A DNA stretch of 46,494 nucleotides from NCBI GenBank assembly GCA_900768245.1, contig CAAGCE010000199.1, positions 1 through 46,494 of the forward strand. Reading direction: 5' to 3'. The notes under the pieces are model-generated. The model was not told the origin of the DNA, searched no databases, and saw only the letters and a list, made by a program, of their open reading frames with translations. This DNA comes from Oscillospiraceae bacterium. GTDB taxonomy: Bacteria; Bacillota; Clostridia; Oscillospirales; Ruminococcaceae. Shown one piece after another: positions 7,947-15,316 of the stretch (position 1 is its first letter; every line of letters starts with the position of its first letter). The position numbers and the translations under genes were made by a program.

Positions 7947-10900
7947 ATGCAATTTGTTCATCTTCATGTTCACAGTGAATATAGCTTGCTTGACGGAGCC
8001 TGCCGCATAAAAGACCTTGTCAAGCGTGTAAAGGCGCTTGGTCAGACAGCTGTTGCAGTTACGGATCATGGTAATCTTTACGCTGCAATAGAGTTTTACA
8101 ATGAAGCAAAAGCAAATGGAATAAAGCCTATCATCGGCTGTGAGGTTTATGTTGCCCCACGTTCAAGATTTGATAAAATACACGGTATTGACAATAAGCC
8201 GTATCATCTGATATTGCTTTGTGAAAATAATGAAGGCTATCAGAATTTAATAAAGCTTGTTTCCATAGGATATACAGACGGATTTTATAATAAACCGAGA
8301 GTAGACCTTGATGTGCTGAAAAAGTACAGTAAAGGTCTTATTGCTTTGTCTGCGTGTATAGCAGGAGAGATACCTCGTCTGCTTGCAAACGGTGAATACG
8401 AAAATGCAAAAAAAACAGCACTTTTATACCGTGATATTTTCGGAGAGAATAATTATTTTATTGAAGTGCAAAATCATGGAATAAGGGAAGAGATGTCCGT
8501 TCTTCCTTTGCTTTATAAATTGTCTGCCGAAACGGGAATACCGCTTGCGGCAACAAATGATGCTCACTATATTGCAAAATATGACTCAAAAATTCAGAAA
8601 ATTCTCGTTGCAATACAGACCAATACGCCTTTGAGCAAGCCTAATCCGCTTAATTTTCCGACAGATGAATTTTATATAAAATCATATGATGAAATGGCGG
8701 CTCTTTTTGGCAGCAAGCCTGATGCTTTGGAAAATACGGTTAAAATTGCTGAACGCTGCAATGTAGAATTTGAATTTGGAGTAATAAAGCTGCCAAAGTA
8801 TGAAATAGCAGGAGTAACAGACAACAGTGTTTATTTTCGCAATATGTGTTATGACGGCTTAAAAAAGAGATACGGCGATGCTCCACCTAAGGAATATGCA
8901 GAGCGTTTGGAATATGAGCTTGATGTAATAATCAAAATGGGATATGTTGATTATTATCTTATAGTATGGGATTTTGTGCATTTCGCAAAGACACATAATA
9001 TTCCTGTCGGACCCGGAAGAGGTTCGGGTGCAGGAAGTATTGCCGCATATTGTATTGGCATAACAGGCATAGATCCTATGAAATATAACCTGCTTTTTGA
9101 ACGCTTTCTGAATCCCGAGCGTGTTTCAATGCCTGACTTTGATATTGACTTTTGCTATGAAAAACGTCAGCAGGTAATTGATTATGTGGTAGAAAAGTAT
9201 GGTTCTGACCGTGTTGCTCAGATAATCACATTCGGTACAATGGCTGCAAAGGCTGCTGTAAAAGATGTTGGCAGGGTTATGGAGCTTCCTTATCAGACGA
9301 CTGATACTGTATCAAAGCTTATACCATTTGAACTGCATACAACTCTTGACAAAGCACTTGCATCAAGTACTGAATTAAAAAATCTGTATCTTACTGACAG
9401 CAAGGTTCATGAGCTTATTGACATTGCCAAAAAGATAGAGGGTATGCCTCGACACGCTTCGACCCATGCAGCAGGTGTTGTTATTTCAGATGCACCTGTA
9501 AGTGATTATGTGCCTGTACAGAAAAATGATGAATCGGTCGTAACTCAGTACCCGATGAATATTCTTGAAAGTCTTGGACTTTTGAAAATGGATTTTCTTG
9601 GACTTCGTACGCTTACCGTTATAAGCGATACAGTAAAGGCAGTACAGAGAAAAGATCCTGCTTTCAATATTGAAAAAATCCCCCTTGATGATAAAACTGT
9701 TTTTGATATGCTTTCAACAGGTGATTCAAGTGCGGTTTTTCAGTTTGAAAGTGCAGGAATGCGTCAGGTTCTTGCAAGACTGAAACCAACTTCAATTGAA
9801 GACCTTATCGCTGTTCTTTCGCTTTATCGTCCCGGCCCTATGGACAGCATACCAAGATATATTGCAAACAGACATCACCCTGAAAAAATTACATATAAAC
9901 ACCCTATGCTTGAGGATATTCTTAATGTGACATATGGCTGTATTGTATATCAGGAGCAGGTCATGCAGATATGCCGTAAGCTTGCGGGATATTCATACGG
10001 ACGTGCCGATCTCGTAAGACGTGCAATGGCTAAGAAAAAGGCCGATGTTATGGAAAAGGAACGCAGCGTTTTTGTTGAAGGCTCTGTAAAGAACGGCGTG
10101 CCTGAATCTGTGGCAAATGATATTTTTGACGAAATGTCAAGCTTTGCTTCTTATGCATTTAACAAGTCCCACGCTGCTGCATATGCGCATATTTCGTATC
10201 AGACAGCATATCTTAAATGCCATTTTTATAAAGAATATATGGCGGCACTGATGACAAGCGTACTTGAAAATCAGAACAAGCTTTTGGAATATATTTCTGA
10301 ATGTGAAAAGAACGGCGTTCATATTTTGTGTCCTGATATAAATAAGAGTATGGCAGGGTTTACGGCAGATGAGAACGGTATCAGATTTGCATTGCTTGCA
10401 GTAAAAAATCTCGGAAGAAATGCAATTGAAAATATCGTTGCCGAGCGTGTAAAGAATGGCAGCTTTACATCGTTGAGCGAATTTTGTGAAAGAATGAACG
10501 GCAAGGATATTAACAGAAAATCTGCGGAATGTCTTATAAAGTGCGGTGCGTTTGATTGCTTTGCACTTAACAGACGTCAGATGCTTGAAAATTATGATAA
10601 AATATTCAGCGGACTTCAGGCTTCTGTAAGGCAGAATATTGACGGTCAGATAAACTTTTTTGAAAGCGGCATAAGCAATTCAAAGCCGCAGGAGGTTTCG
10701 CTGCCTGATATTCCCGAATATGATCTCGGTACACTTCTTGAATTTGAAAAAGAAGCTTTGGGAATGTATATTTCGGGACACCCTTTGCAGCAGTATATGT
10801 ATATTTCGGCAGCCGCAAAACATAACAGCATTTCAAAAATATCAGGTGACGGTGCAGGGATAAAAGACGGCAGTCCCGTAAAGCTTATCGGAACTTTGCA

Positions 10901-11360
10901 GAGTATAAAGCTTCATAAAACAAAAAATGATGCAACTATGGCATTTGCTGTTGTTGAAGATATGACAGGCGAGTGTGAGGTAATATTTTTCCCTGAAGCG
11001 TATGCCTTTAATGTTAATGTGATAAAACAAGGTTCAAATGTATTCATAGGCGGAAAGATCTCATATAAGGATAACAGTCCCAAAATAATCGCAGATACAG
11101 TTATGTCTGCCGAACAATATATGAAAGCTTGTTCGGGTATGAAGCTTTTTGTTAAGTGCAGAAGTGATGATAAGGAAAAAATACAAAAGGTTCTTGAAAT
11201 ATGCGGTGAACACATCGGCTCAGGAGCAGTTGCATTTTATTTTGATGATGTAAAAAAATATGTGAAGCCTAAAAATTGCAGCGGTGTGTATATTTCTGAA
11301 GAATTGCTCGGAAAGTTAAATAAAATTGTTGGAATTGACAATATTGCACTGACAAAGTAA
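7947..11360 (+). CDS. dnaE: DNA polymerase III subunit alpha DnaE
   Basis: 1137 residues. It opens with a PHP domain (HLHVHSEYSLLDG at 4-16), then the C-family polymerase core with the catalytic pair Asp397/Asp399 in PDFDIDF, a third acidic site downstream, helix-hairpin-helix repeats and an OB-fold near 970-1050. This is the replicative or error-prone alpha subunit of the DnaE type rather than PolC (no inserted exonuclease domain). The ATG at 7947 is six bases after AGAAAGGAG; the upstream TTG at 7929 lies before that site and is rejected. It is the last gene of the hprK operon, followed by the folT promoter. Confidence 0.97.
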   Translation: MQFVHLHVHSEYSLLDGACRIKDLVKRVKALGQTAVAVTDHGNLYAAIEFYNEAKANGIKPIIGCEVYVAPRSRFDKIHGIDNKPYHLILLCENNEGYQNLIKLVSIGYTDGFYNKPRVDLDVLKKYSKGLIALSACIAGEIPRLLANGEYENAKKTALLYRDIFGENNYFIEVQNHGIREEMSVLPLLYKLSAETGIPLAATNDAHYIAKYDSKIQKILVAIQTNTPLSKPNPLNFPTDEFYIKSYDEMAALFGSKPDALENTVKIAERCNVEFEFGVIKLPKYEIAGVTDNSVYFRNMCYDGLKKRYGDAPPKEYAERLEYELDVIIKMGYVDYYLIVWDFVHFAKTHNIPVGPGRGSGAGSIAAYCIGITGIDPMKYNLLFERFLNPERVSMPDFDIDFCYEKRQQVIDYVVEKYGSDRVAQIITFGTMAAKAAVKDVGRVMELPYQTTDTVSKLIPFELHTTLDKALASSTELKNLYLTDSKVHELIDIAKKIEGMPRHASTHAAGVVISDAPVSDYVPVQKNDESVVTQYPMNILESLGLLKMDFLGLRTLTVISDTVKAVQRKDPAFNIEKIPLDDKTVFDMLSTGDSSAVFQFESAGMRQVLARLKPTSIEDLIAVLSLYRPGPMDSIPRYIANRHHPEKITYKHPMLEDILNVTYGCIVYQEQVMQICRKLAGYSYGRADLVRRAMAKKKADVMEKERSVFVEGSVKNGVPESVANDIFDEMSSFASYAFNKSHAAAYAHISYQTAYLKCHFYKEYMAALMTSVLENQNKLLEYISECEKNGVHILCPDINKSMAGFTADENGIRFALLAVKNLGRNAIENIVAERVKNGSFTSLSEFCERMNGKDINRKSAECLIKCGAFDCFALNRRQMLENYDKIFSGLQASVRQNIDGQINFFESGISNSKPQEVSLPDIPEYDLGTLLEFEKEALGMYISGHPLQQYMYISAAAKHNSISKISGDGAGIKDGSPVKLIGTLQSIKLHKTKNDATMAFAVVEDMTGECEVIFFPEAYAFNVNVIKQGSNVFIGGKISYKDNSPKIIADTVMSAEQYMKACSGMKLFVKCRSDDKEKIQKVLEICGEHIGSGAVAFYFDDVKKYVKPKNCSGVYISEELLGKLNKIVGIDNIALTK

Positions 11361-11367
11361 ATGTCTA

Positions 11368-11396
11368 TTGACAAAGTGTTACTGCGGTAGTACAAT
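11368..11396 (+). promoter_or_regulatory. sigma-A promoter of the THF-riboswitch/folT unit
   Basis: TTGACA, 17-nt spacer, TACAAT, starting 8 nt after the dnaE stop. The predicted start site is near 11403, placing the whole riboswitch in the leader. Confidence 0.85.
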
Positions 11397-11443
11397 TAAG
11401 ATGATGTATTTTTCATCAAAAACAAAACAGAATTAAGGCATTA

Positions 11444-11544
11444 CAGAGTAGATTGATGAGCGTATAAGTGCCGGGCAGACGGGGAGTTGCTGCACGGACG
11501 AAAAATGCATATGCATTTGCGGTTCATCTGATCGCATCCCGCTG
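11444..11544 (+). ncRNA. tetrahydrofolate (THF) riboswitch aptamer
   Basis: The region matches the THF riboswitch in order and sequence. CAGAGTAGA stands at the 5' side, closed by CAG/CTG (11444-11446 with 11542-11544, plus the neighbouring bases). The second helix GATGAGCG pairs with CGGTTCATC (11519-11527). Next come TAAGTG, the GCAG/CTGC arm carrying GGGGAGTTG, then ACGAA, and the 3' segment GCATCCCGCT (11534-11543). GGGA in the arm loop can pair with TCCC for the pseudoknot. The family is known to bind reduced folates and to sit upstream of folate genes. Here it precedes folT by about 75 nt, which supports the call strongly. Confidence 0.9.
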
Positions 11545-11548
11545 AAAT

Positions 11549-11601
11549 GCATAACAGGAGCCTTTCATAACAGTTCCCGATTATGCACTTTACAGCATAA
11601 T
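11549..11601 (+). promoter_or_regulatory. candidate expression platform of the THF riboswitch
   Basis: TTATGC at 11581-11586 can pair either with GCATAA at 11549-11554, just after the aptamer, or with GCATAA at 11595-11600, forming a 7-bp hairpin (11580-11601) followed by TTTT and then AAGGAGG. The pairings are mutually exclusive, which fits a switch. Whether the downstream hairpin acts on transcription or on access to the ribosome-binding site is not decided by sequence. Confidence 0.5.
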
Positions 11602-11619
11602 TTTAAGGAGGTATTGTAT

Positions 11620-12192
11620 ATGAAGGGCTTTTTTCGTATGTTCAAAACATCAGCAGAAGAGCTGAAAAGCGTCAAGTGCCTTGCAACTACGGGCATTTTG
11701 ATAGCATTATTCGTAATTCTTGATTTCTTTTCAGTTAGGATCGGTAATTTTGCAAAGGTGAATTTTGCTTTTGCGGCATTATCTGTTGTCGGAATGTTGT
11801 TCGGACCTGTTCCGGGTATGCTTGCAGCACTTGCAGGCGATATGATAGGCTGTATAATCAGCGGTCAGGCTCCGCTTCCGCTTCTGTCACTTACAGCCGT
11901 TCTTGAAGGCGGACTTTACGGTGCGTTTCTCTATAAGGCAGAGGGAAAGCGTCTTGTTATAATGTCTGTTGTATCAAGACTTGTTGATTCATTTGTTATT
12001 AATCTTATATTTAACACACTTATACTTATGTCAGCAGGATTTATGTCCCAGACTTGGCAGCAGTTTACTGTCAGAATAGTAAAGATATGTGCTGAGTCGG
12101 TGATTTATTGCCCGCTGCTTGCTGTGTTCCTGCCTGCGATAATGCTTATTTATAAAAAGATCGCAAAAACATCGGTTAAGCCTTTAAAATAA
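11620..12192 (+). CDS. folT: folate ECF transporter S component FolT
   Basis: 190 residues from ATG 11620, with AAGGAGGT 7 nt upstream (a TTG at 11614 is closer to that site and less likely). It is a small polytopic membrane protein with about six hydrophobic segments and family features: VRIGNFAKVNFAF near 40-52, the GPVPGMLAALAGDMIG loop near 65-80 and an acidic or aromatic C-terminal region. S components capture the vitamin and dock onto a shared energising module (EcfT and two ATPases), encoded elsewhere. The upstream THF riboswitch makes folate the most likely substrate. Confidence 0.93.
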   Translation: MKGFFRMFKTSAEELKSVKCLATTGILIALFVILDFFSVRIGNFAKVNFAFAALSVVGMLFGPVPGMLAALAGDMIGCIISGQAPLPLLSLTAVLEGGLYGAFLYKAEGKRLVIMSVVSRLVDSFVINLIFNTLILMSAGFMSQTWQQFTVRIVKICAESVIYCPLLAVFLPAIMLIYKKIAKTSVKPLK

Positions 12193-12260
12193 CATAGGCT
12201 AATAGATTTGCATTAATTTCTGTTTTGTTTACTATTTCGGCTTTTTAATTTAATTTTATA

Positions 12261-12316
12261 AAAAATCACTTGCATTTTTGTATATTTTGTAGTATACTGA
12301 CTTGTAAGTGATTTTT
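12261..12316 (+). repeat. 11-bp inverted repeat flanking the proC promoter
   Basis: AAAAATCACTT (12261-12271) and its exact reverse complement AAGTGATTTTT (12306-12316) bracket the proC promoter. The left arm touches the -35 and the right arm starts at about +1. It could be an operator, or a long-loop terminator of folT. Confidence 0.6.
12270..12298 (+). promoter_or_regulatory. sigma-A promoter of proC
   Basis: TTGCAT, 17-nt spacer, TATACT; predicted start near 12305, about 37 nt before the proC ATG. Confidence 0.7.
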
Positions 12317-12341
12317 ATTTTATGAAAGGAAATGACCTTAA

Positions 12342-13139
12342 ATGACAAACCTCGGATTTATCGGAACAGGTAATATGGGAACAGCTATTATTAAGGGCGT
12401 TCTCAGAACAGGCAATAAAGATATAAAGGTTTACGCCTATGACAAAGATGAATCTAAGCTTAATGAGCTTATAAAGCTTGGTGTTGAAGCGTGCGCCTCA
12501 GAGGAGGAAGTAACAGAAAAGTGTAAGTATGTTCTTCTTGCTGTTAAGCCGCAGATGATAGATACCGTGCTTGAAAAAATTGCTAAGAGCGTTACAAAGG
12601 ATACTGTACTTATTTCGATTGCGGCAGGAATCCCTGAAACATATATTAAGTCAATGACCATACCTGAGGCAAAGGTCGTTCTTGTTATGCCTAATACACC
12701 GCTTCTTTTGGGTGAGGGAGCATCTGCACTTTCAAAAGCTGAACCTACTACCGATGAAGAGTTTGAATTTGTAAAAAATATATTTGCGTCCTGCGGAAAA
12801 GCTGAGGTTATTTCAACTGACAAAATGAAAGAAATAATCGCTGTTAACGGCAGCAGCCCTGCATTTATCTATCTTTTTGCAAAGGCTTTCGTTGACTATG
12901 CAAAATCTGTTGACATAAGCGAGAACACTGCTAAAGAGCTGTTCTCACAGTCGCTGATAGGTTCTGCAAAAATGATAACCGATTCAGGCTATACTATTGA
13001 TGAACTTATAAAAATGGTGTCTTCTCCGGGAGGAACAACTCTCGCGGGCTTGCAGGAACTTTATGACGGCAAAATGACCGATGCTGTTATGAAAGCCTGT
13101 GAAAGCTGTACAAGAAGGGCATACGAACTTTCAAAATAA
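12342..13139 (+). CDS. proC: pyrroline-5-carboxylate reductase ProC
   Basis: 265 residues, normal length. It catalyses the last step of proline synthesis, NAD(P)H-dependent reduction of pyrroline-5-carboxylate, in the cytoplasm. Seen: the Rossmann motif GFIGTGNMG at 5-13, LAVKPQ near 68, MPNTP near 117 and the C-terminal dimerisation region with SSPGGTTLAGL near 228. An AAAGGA site lies 11 nt before the ATG. It has its own promoter. Confidence 0.97.
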   Translation: MTNLGFIGTGNMGTAIIKGVLRTGNKDIKVYAYDKDESKLNELIKLGVEACASEEEVTEKCKYVLLAVKPQMIDTVLEKIAKSVTKDTVLISIAAGIPETYIKSMTIPEAKVVLVMPNTPLLLGEGASALSKAEPTTDEEFEFVKNIFASCGKAEVISTDKMKEIIAVNGSSPAFIYLFAKAFVDYAKSVDISENTAKELFSQSLIGSAKMITDSGYTIDELIKMVSSPGGTTLAGLQELYDGKMTDAVMKACESCTRRAYELSK

Positions 13140-13206
13140 ATTCTAAAATCAAATCCTGCGCCATATACATTAACAAAGTCAAATTTTAAAATAAAGGACG
13201 AGGTAT

Positions 13207-13839
13207 ATGGTGAATAGGATCAAAGAAAGAAATAAGCTTAATAGGATCAAGCCTGATAAAATACTTATGTATGTTCTTATGGCGATGTTTCTTTTGGGCG
13301 AGTTTGTCGGCACGGTGCTGTATTGTACAGTTGCAAATGAAAAGCTGTCTGATATTGATGTTCTTTCTGTTCAGTTTTTGCACAGCAGGATAAACTGCAC
13401 TTTTTTTGAAACGGTGATAAATTCTTTTTCAGGACCGTTTGTACTGGTTTTGCTGTGTATGCTGATAGGTTTTGGAGCGATTTTTCAGCCCGTTGCAATA
13501 CTTGTTCCATTCTTTCGCGGATTGGGCATAGGAATTACTCTTGCGGAAATTAACAGCGTCTATATGTACAAGGGTTTTGCACTATCCTTGATTATGATAG
13601 TGCCGTATACTGTTGTATCGGCTGTGATAATTATTTCTGCTGCAAGAGAATCTGTTCTGATGTCGTCGGGTATCGGAAGAAAAATTTTCGGTGCTGATAA
13701 GGGCGGCACATTTATAGATTTCAAACTGTATTTTATTAAATTTCTGATTTTGATTGCCGTGCTTGCGGCATCATCACTAATAGACAGCTTGCTGACATTT
13801 GCTTTTGCAGGATTGTGGGCAAGGGTTCAGGGAATGTAA
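13207..13839 (+). CDS. spoIIM: SpoIIM-like stage II sporulation membrane protein
   Basis: 210 residues (Bacillus SpoIIM is 214). It has a basic N-terminus and about five hydrophobic segments (near 20-42, 75-95, 98-125, 128-150, 180-205). The central GIGITLAEI region and overall layout match SpoIIM. In Bacillus, SpoIIM acts with SpoIID and SpoIIP in septal peptidoglycan degradation during engulfment; SpoIID and SpoIIP are not in this window. AAAGGA lies 9 nt before the ATG. The gene is followed 34 nt later by the YesL-like gene and implies that the host lineage sporulates or did so. Confidence 0.8.
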   Translation: MVNRIKERNKLNRIKPDKILMYVLMAMFLLGEFVGTVLYCTVANEKLSDIDVLSVQFLHSRINCTFFETVINSFSGPFVLVLLCMLIGFGAIFQPVAILVPFFRGLGIGITLAEINSVYMYKGFALSLIMIVPYTVVSAVIIISAARESVLMSSGIGRKIFGADKGGTFIDFKLYFIKFLILIAVLAASSLIDSLLTFAFAGLWARVQGM

Positions 13840-13873
13840 TAACGGGATTTTAAATTTAAAGGAGCTGTAAATA

Positions 13874-14719
13874 TTGTCATTATTCGGATTGTTTGACTAT
13901 GAAAAAGCGGGAAGCGGTATTGCTAAAAACGCCCCGAAAAAGAAAGCCTTTTTTGCATTCTTTGAATTGTATTTCAGGAAGTTCTGGAAACTTATCCGGC
14001 TGAATATCATTACATTTATTTTTTGCCTGCCTATTGTTACCATAGGACCTGCACTTGCAGGAATGACTAAGGTACTCAGAAATTATGTGCTGGAAAAAAA
14101 CTCATTTATTTTCCATGACTTCTGGAAGGGTTTTAAGCAGAATTTAAAATACTCAATACCTGTCGGACTTATTGATGTGCTGTTTGTTATTTCGGCTGCT
14201 GCGGCTTTGTATGTTTATCCTCAGATGGCAGAAAATGCGACATCGGGCGGAGCGTTTTATATTGTGCTTTGTGTTCTTTCGGTAAGCTTTGCACTCACAG
14301 TTTTAATGATGAATTTTTATATTTTTCCAATGATAGTGGCGACTGACCTGAAGTTTACCAATATAATAAAAAACTCGTTTTTCCTTACTTGCGTTGCACT
14401 CAAGAAAAATGTTATAACACTTCTTGTGGTTGCTTTGGTCGCATTTATTGTTTACATTTCAGCAGTGCTGCACGTTACAACGCTTATTTTGGTTCCGTTC
14501 TGGCCTATTACATTTATCGGATTTATTATTATGTTCAACTCTTATCCGCAGATTCAGAAATATGTTATTGACCCTTATTATGAGGAAAGAGGTGAAACAA
14601 ACCCTGAATACGGTATTGCTGTTTCTGATGAAGAAAGTGTATTTACCGATAAAGGCGGTGAAGAAGCTCCTATCGAATCAAAGAAGTCAAAGAACAAAAA
14701 AAATAAAACAATTTCGTAA
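13874..14719 (+). CDS. YesL/DUF624 family membrane protein
   Basis: 281 residues. The front (FDYEKAGSGIAKNAPKKK near 7-24) and the following hydrophobic block (near 36-65, with RLNIITFIFCLPIVTIGPA) are characteristic of DUF624. About five membrane segments follow, with a polar, Glu/Lys-rich tail of about 45 residues. In Bacillus yesL lies in a rhamnogalacturonan locus, but DUF624 proteins have no proven function. Initiation is at TTG 13874, about 8 nt after AAAGGAGC. It is the gene before rpsO, which has a separate promoter. Confidence 0.82.
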   Translation: MSLFGLFDYEKAGSGIAKNAPKKKAFFAFFELYFRKFWKLIRLNIITFIFCLPIVTIGPALAGMTKVLRNYVLEKNSFIFHDFWKGFKQNLKYSIPVGLIDVLFVISAAAALYVYPQMAENATSGGAFYIVLCVLSVSFALTVLMMNFYIFPMIVATDLKFTNIIKNSFFLTCVALKKNVITLLVVALVAFIVYISAVLHVTTLILVPFWPITFIGFIIMFNSYPQIQKYVIDPYYEERGETNPEYGIAVSDEESVFTDKGGEEAPIESKKSKNKKNKTIS

Positions 14720-14725
14720 AAACAC

Positions 14726-14754
14726 TTTACAAATGAGATTTGTTATGATATAAT
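14726..14754 (+). promoter_or_regulatory. sigma-A promoter of rpsO-pnp
   Basis: TTTACA, 17-nt spacer, TATAAT immediately after the YesL-like gene. It gives a leader of about 115 nt ahead of rpsO. Confidence 0.8.
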
Positions 14755-14775
14755 AACTTTGTTGTGCTTAGTTCG

Positions 14776-14820
14776 CATAACTTCCGTGTACTTGGATTAT
14801 GGATTAAGCCTTGTTTAAGG
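14776..14820 (+). promoter_or_regulatory. rpsO leader hairpins (candidate S15 autoregulatory element)
   Basis: Two small stems in the leader: CATAA/TTATG (14776-14780 with 14797-14801, extended by TCC/GGA) and CCTT-GTTT-AAGG (14809-14820). S15 represses its own mRNA in several bacteria through lineage-specific leader folds. These hairpins are candidates only; I cannot match them to a named S15 leader class. Confidence 0.35.
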
Positions 14821-14877
14821 ATGATACCTGCCATATTCTATGTTTGCGGGCAAATATTTTAAAGAGGTGTATTTATT

Positions 14878-15144
14878 ATGATGCAGAAAGACGAAAAAAC
14901 AGCTATTATCGAAGCTAACAGACTCAGCGAAACTGATACAGGTTCTCCTGAAGTTCAGGTCGCTATTCTCACAAAGAGAATCAATGACCTTACAGCTCAC
15001 CTTAAGACACATCCAAAGGATCATCACTCCAGAAGAGGTCTTCTTAAGATGGTAGGTCACAGACGTAACCTTCTTAACTACCTTATGAAGAAGGATATTA
15101 ACAGATACCGTGCAGTCATCGAAAAGCTCGGAATCCGTAAGTAA
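14878..15144 (+). CDS. rpsO: 30S ribosomal protein S15
   Basis: 88 residues, normal length. Conserved S15 core: DTGSPEVQVAILT, then LKTHPKDHHSRRGLLKMVG and the C-terminal NRYRAVIEKLGIRK. S15 binds 16S rRNA early in assembly of the small-subunit platform. AAGAGGTG lies 8 nt before ATG 14878; a second ATG follows at once, so the true N-terminus may be one residue shorter. rpsO-pnp is a classic pair, separated here by a strong hairpin. Confidence 0.98.
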   Translation: MMQKDEKTAIIEANRLSETDTGSPEVQVAILTKRINDLTAHLKTHPKDHHSRRGLLKMVGHRRNLLNYLMKKDINRYRAVIEKLGIRK

Positions 15145-15156
15145 GATAATGTTGGA

Positions 15157-15192
15157 GGCAGCTTGTAAAGGTTTATCCTTTACACTGCCTTT
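15157..15192 (+). promoter_or_regulatory. rpsO-pnp intergenic stem-loop
   Basis: GGCAG (15157-15161) and GTAAAGG (15165-15171) pair with CCTTTAC (15177-15183) and CTGCC (15185-15189) around a TTTAT loop, 12 bp in all with a small asymmetric bulge. Only TTTA follows, so it could be a partial terminator or an RNA-processing site like the RNase III hairpin ahead of pnp in E. coli. Confidence 0.75.
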
Positions 15193-15316
15193 AGTGCATT
15201 AAAAGGAAATGTTCGGAAGCAGTTGTTTAGCATTAAATCGTGTGTATTTTATATAAAATAGACAGGATTTATTGCTAAAACTGCTACCGTAATTAAATTT
15301 ATTGAGGAGGCAGTTT

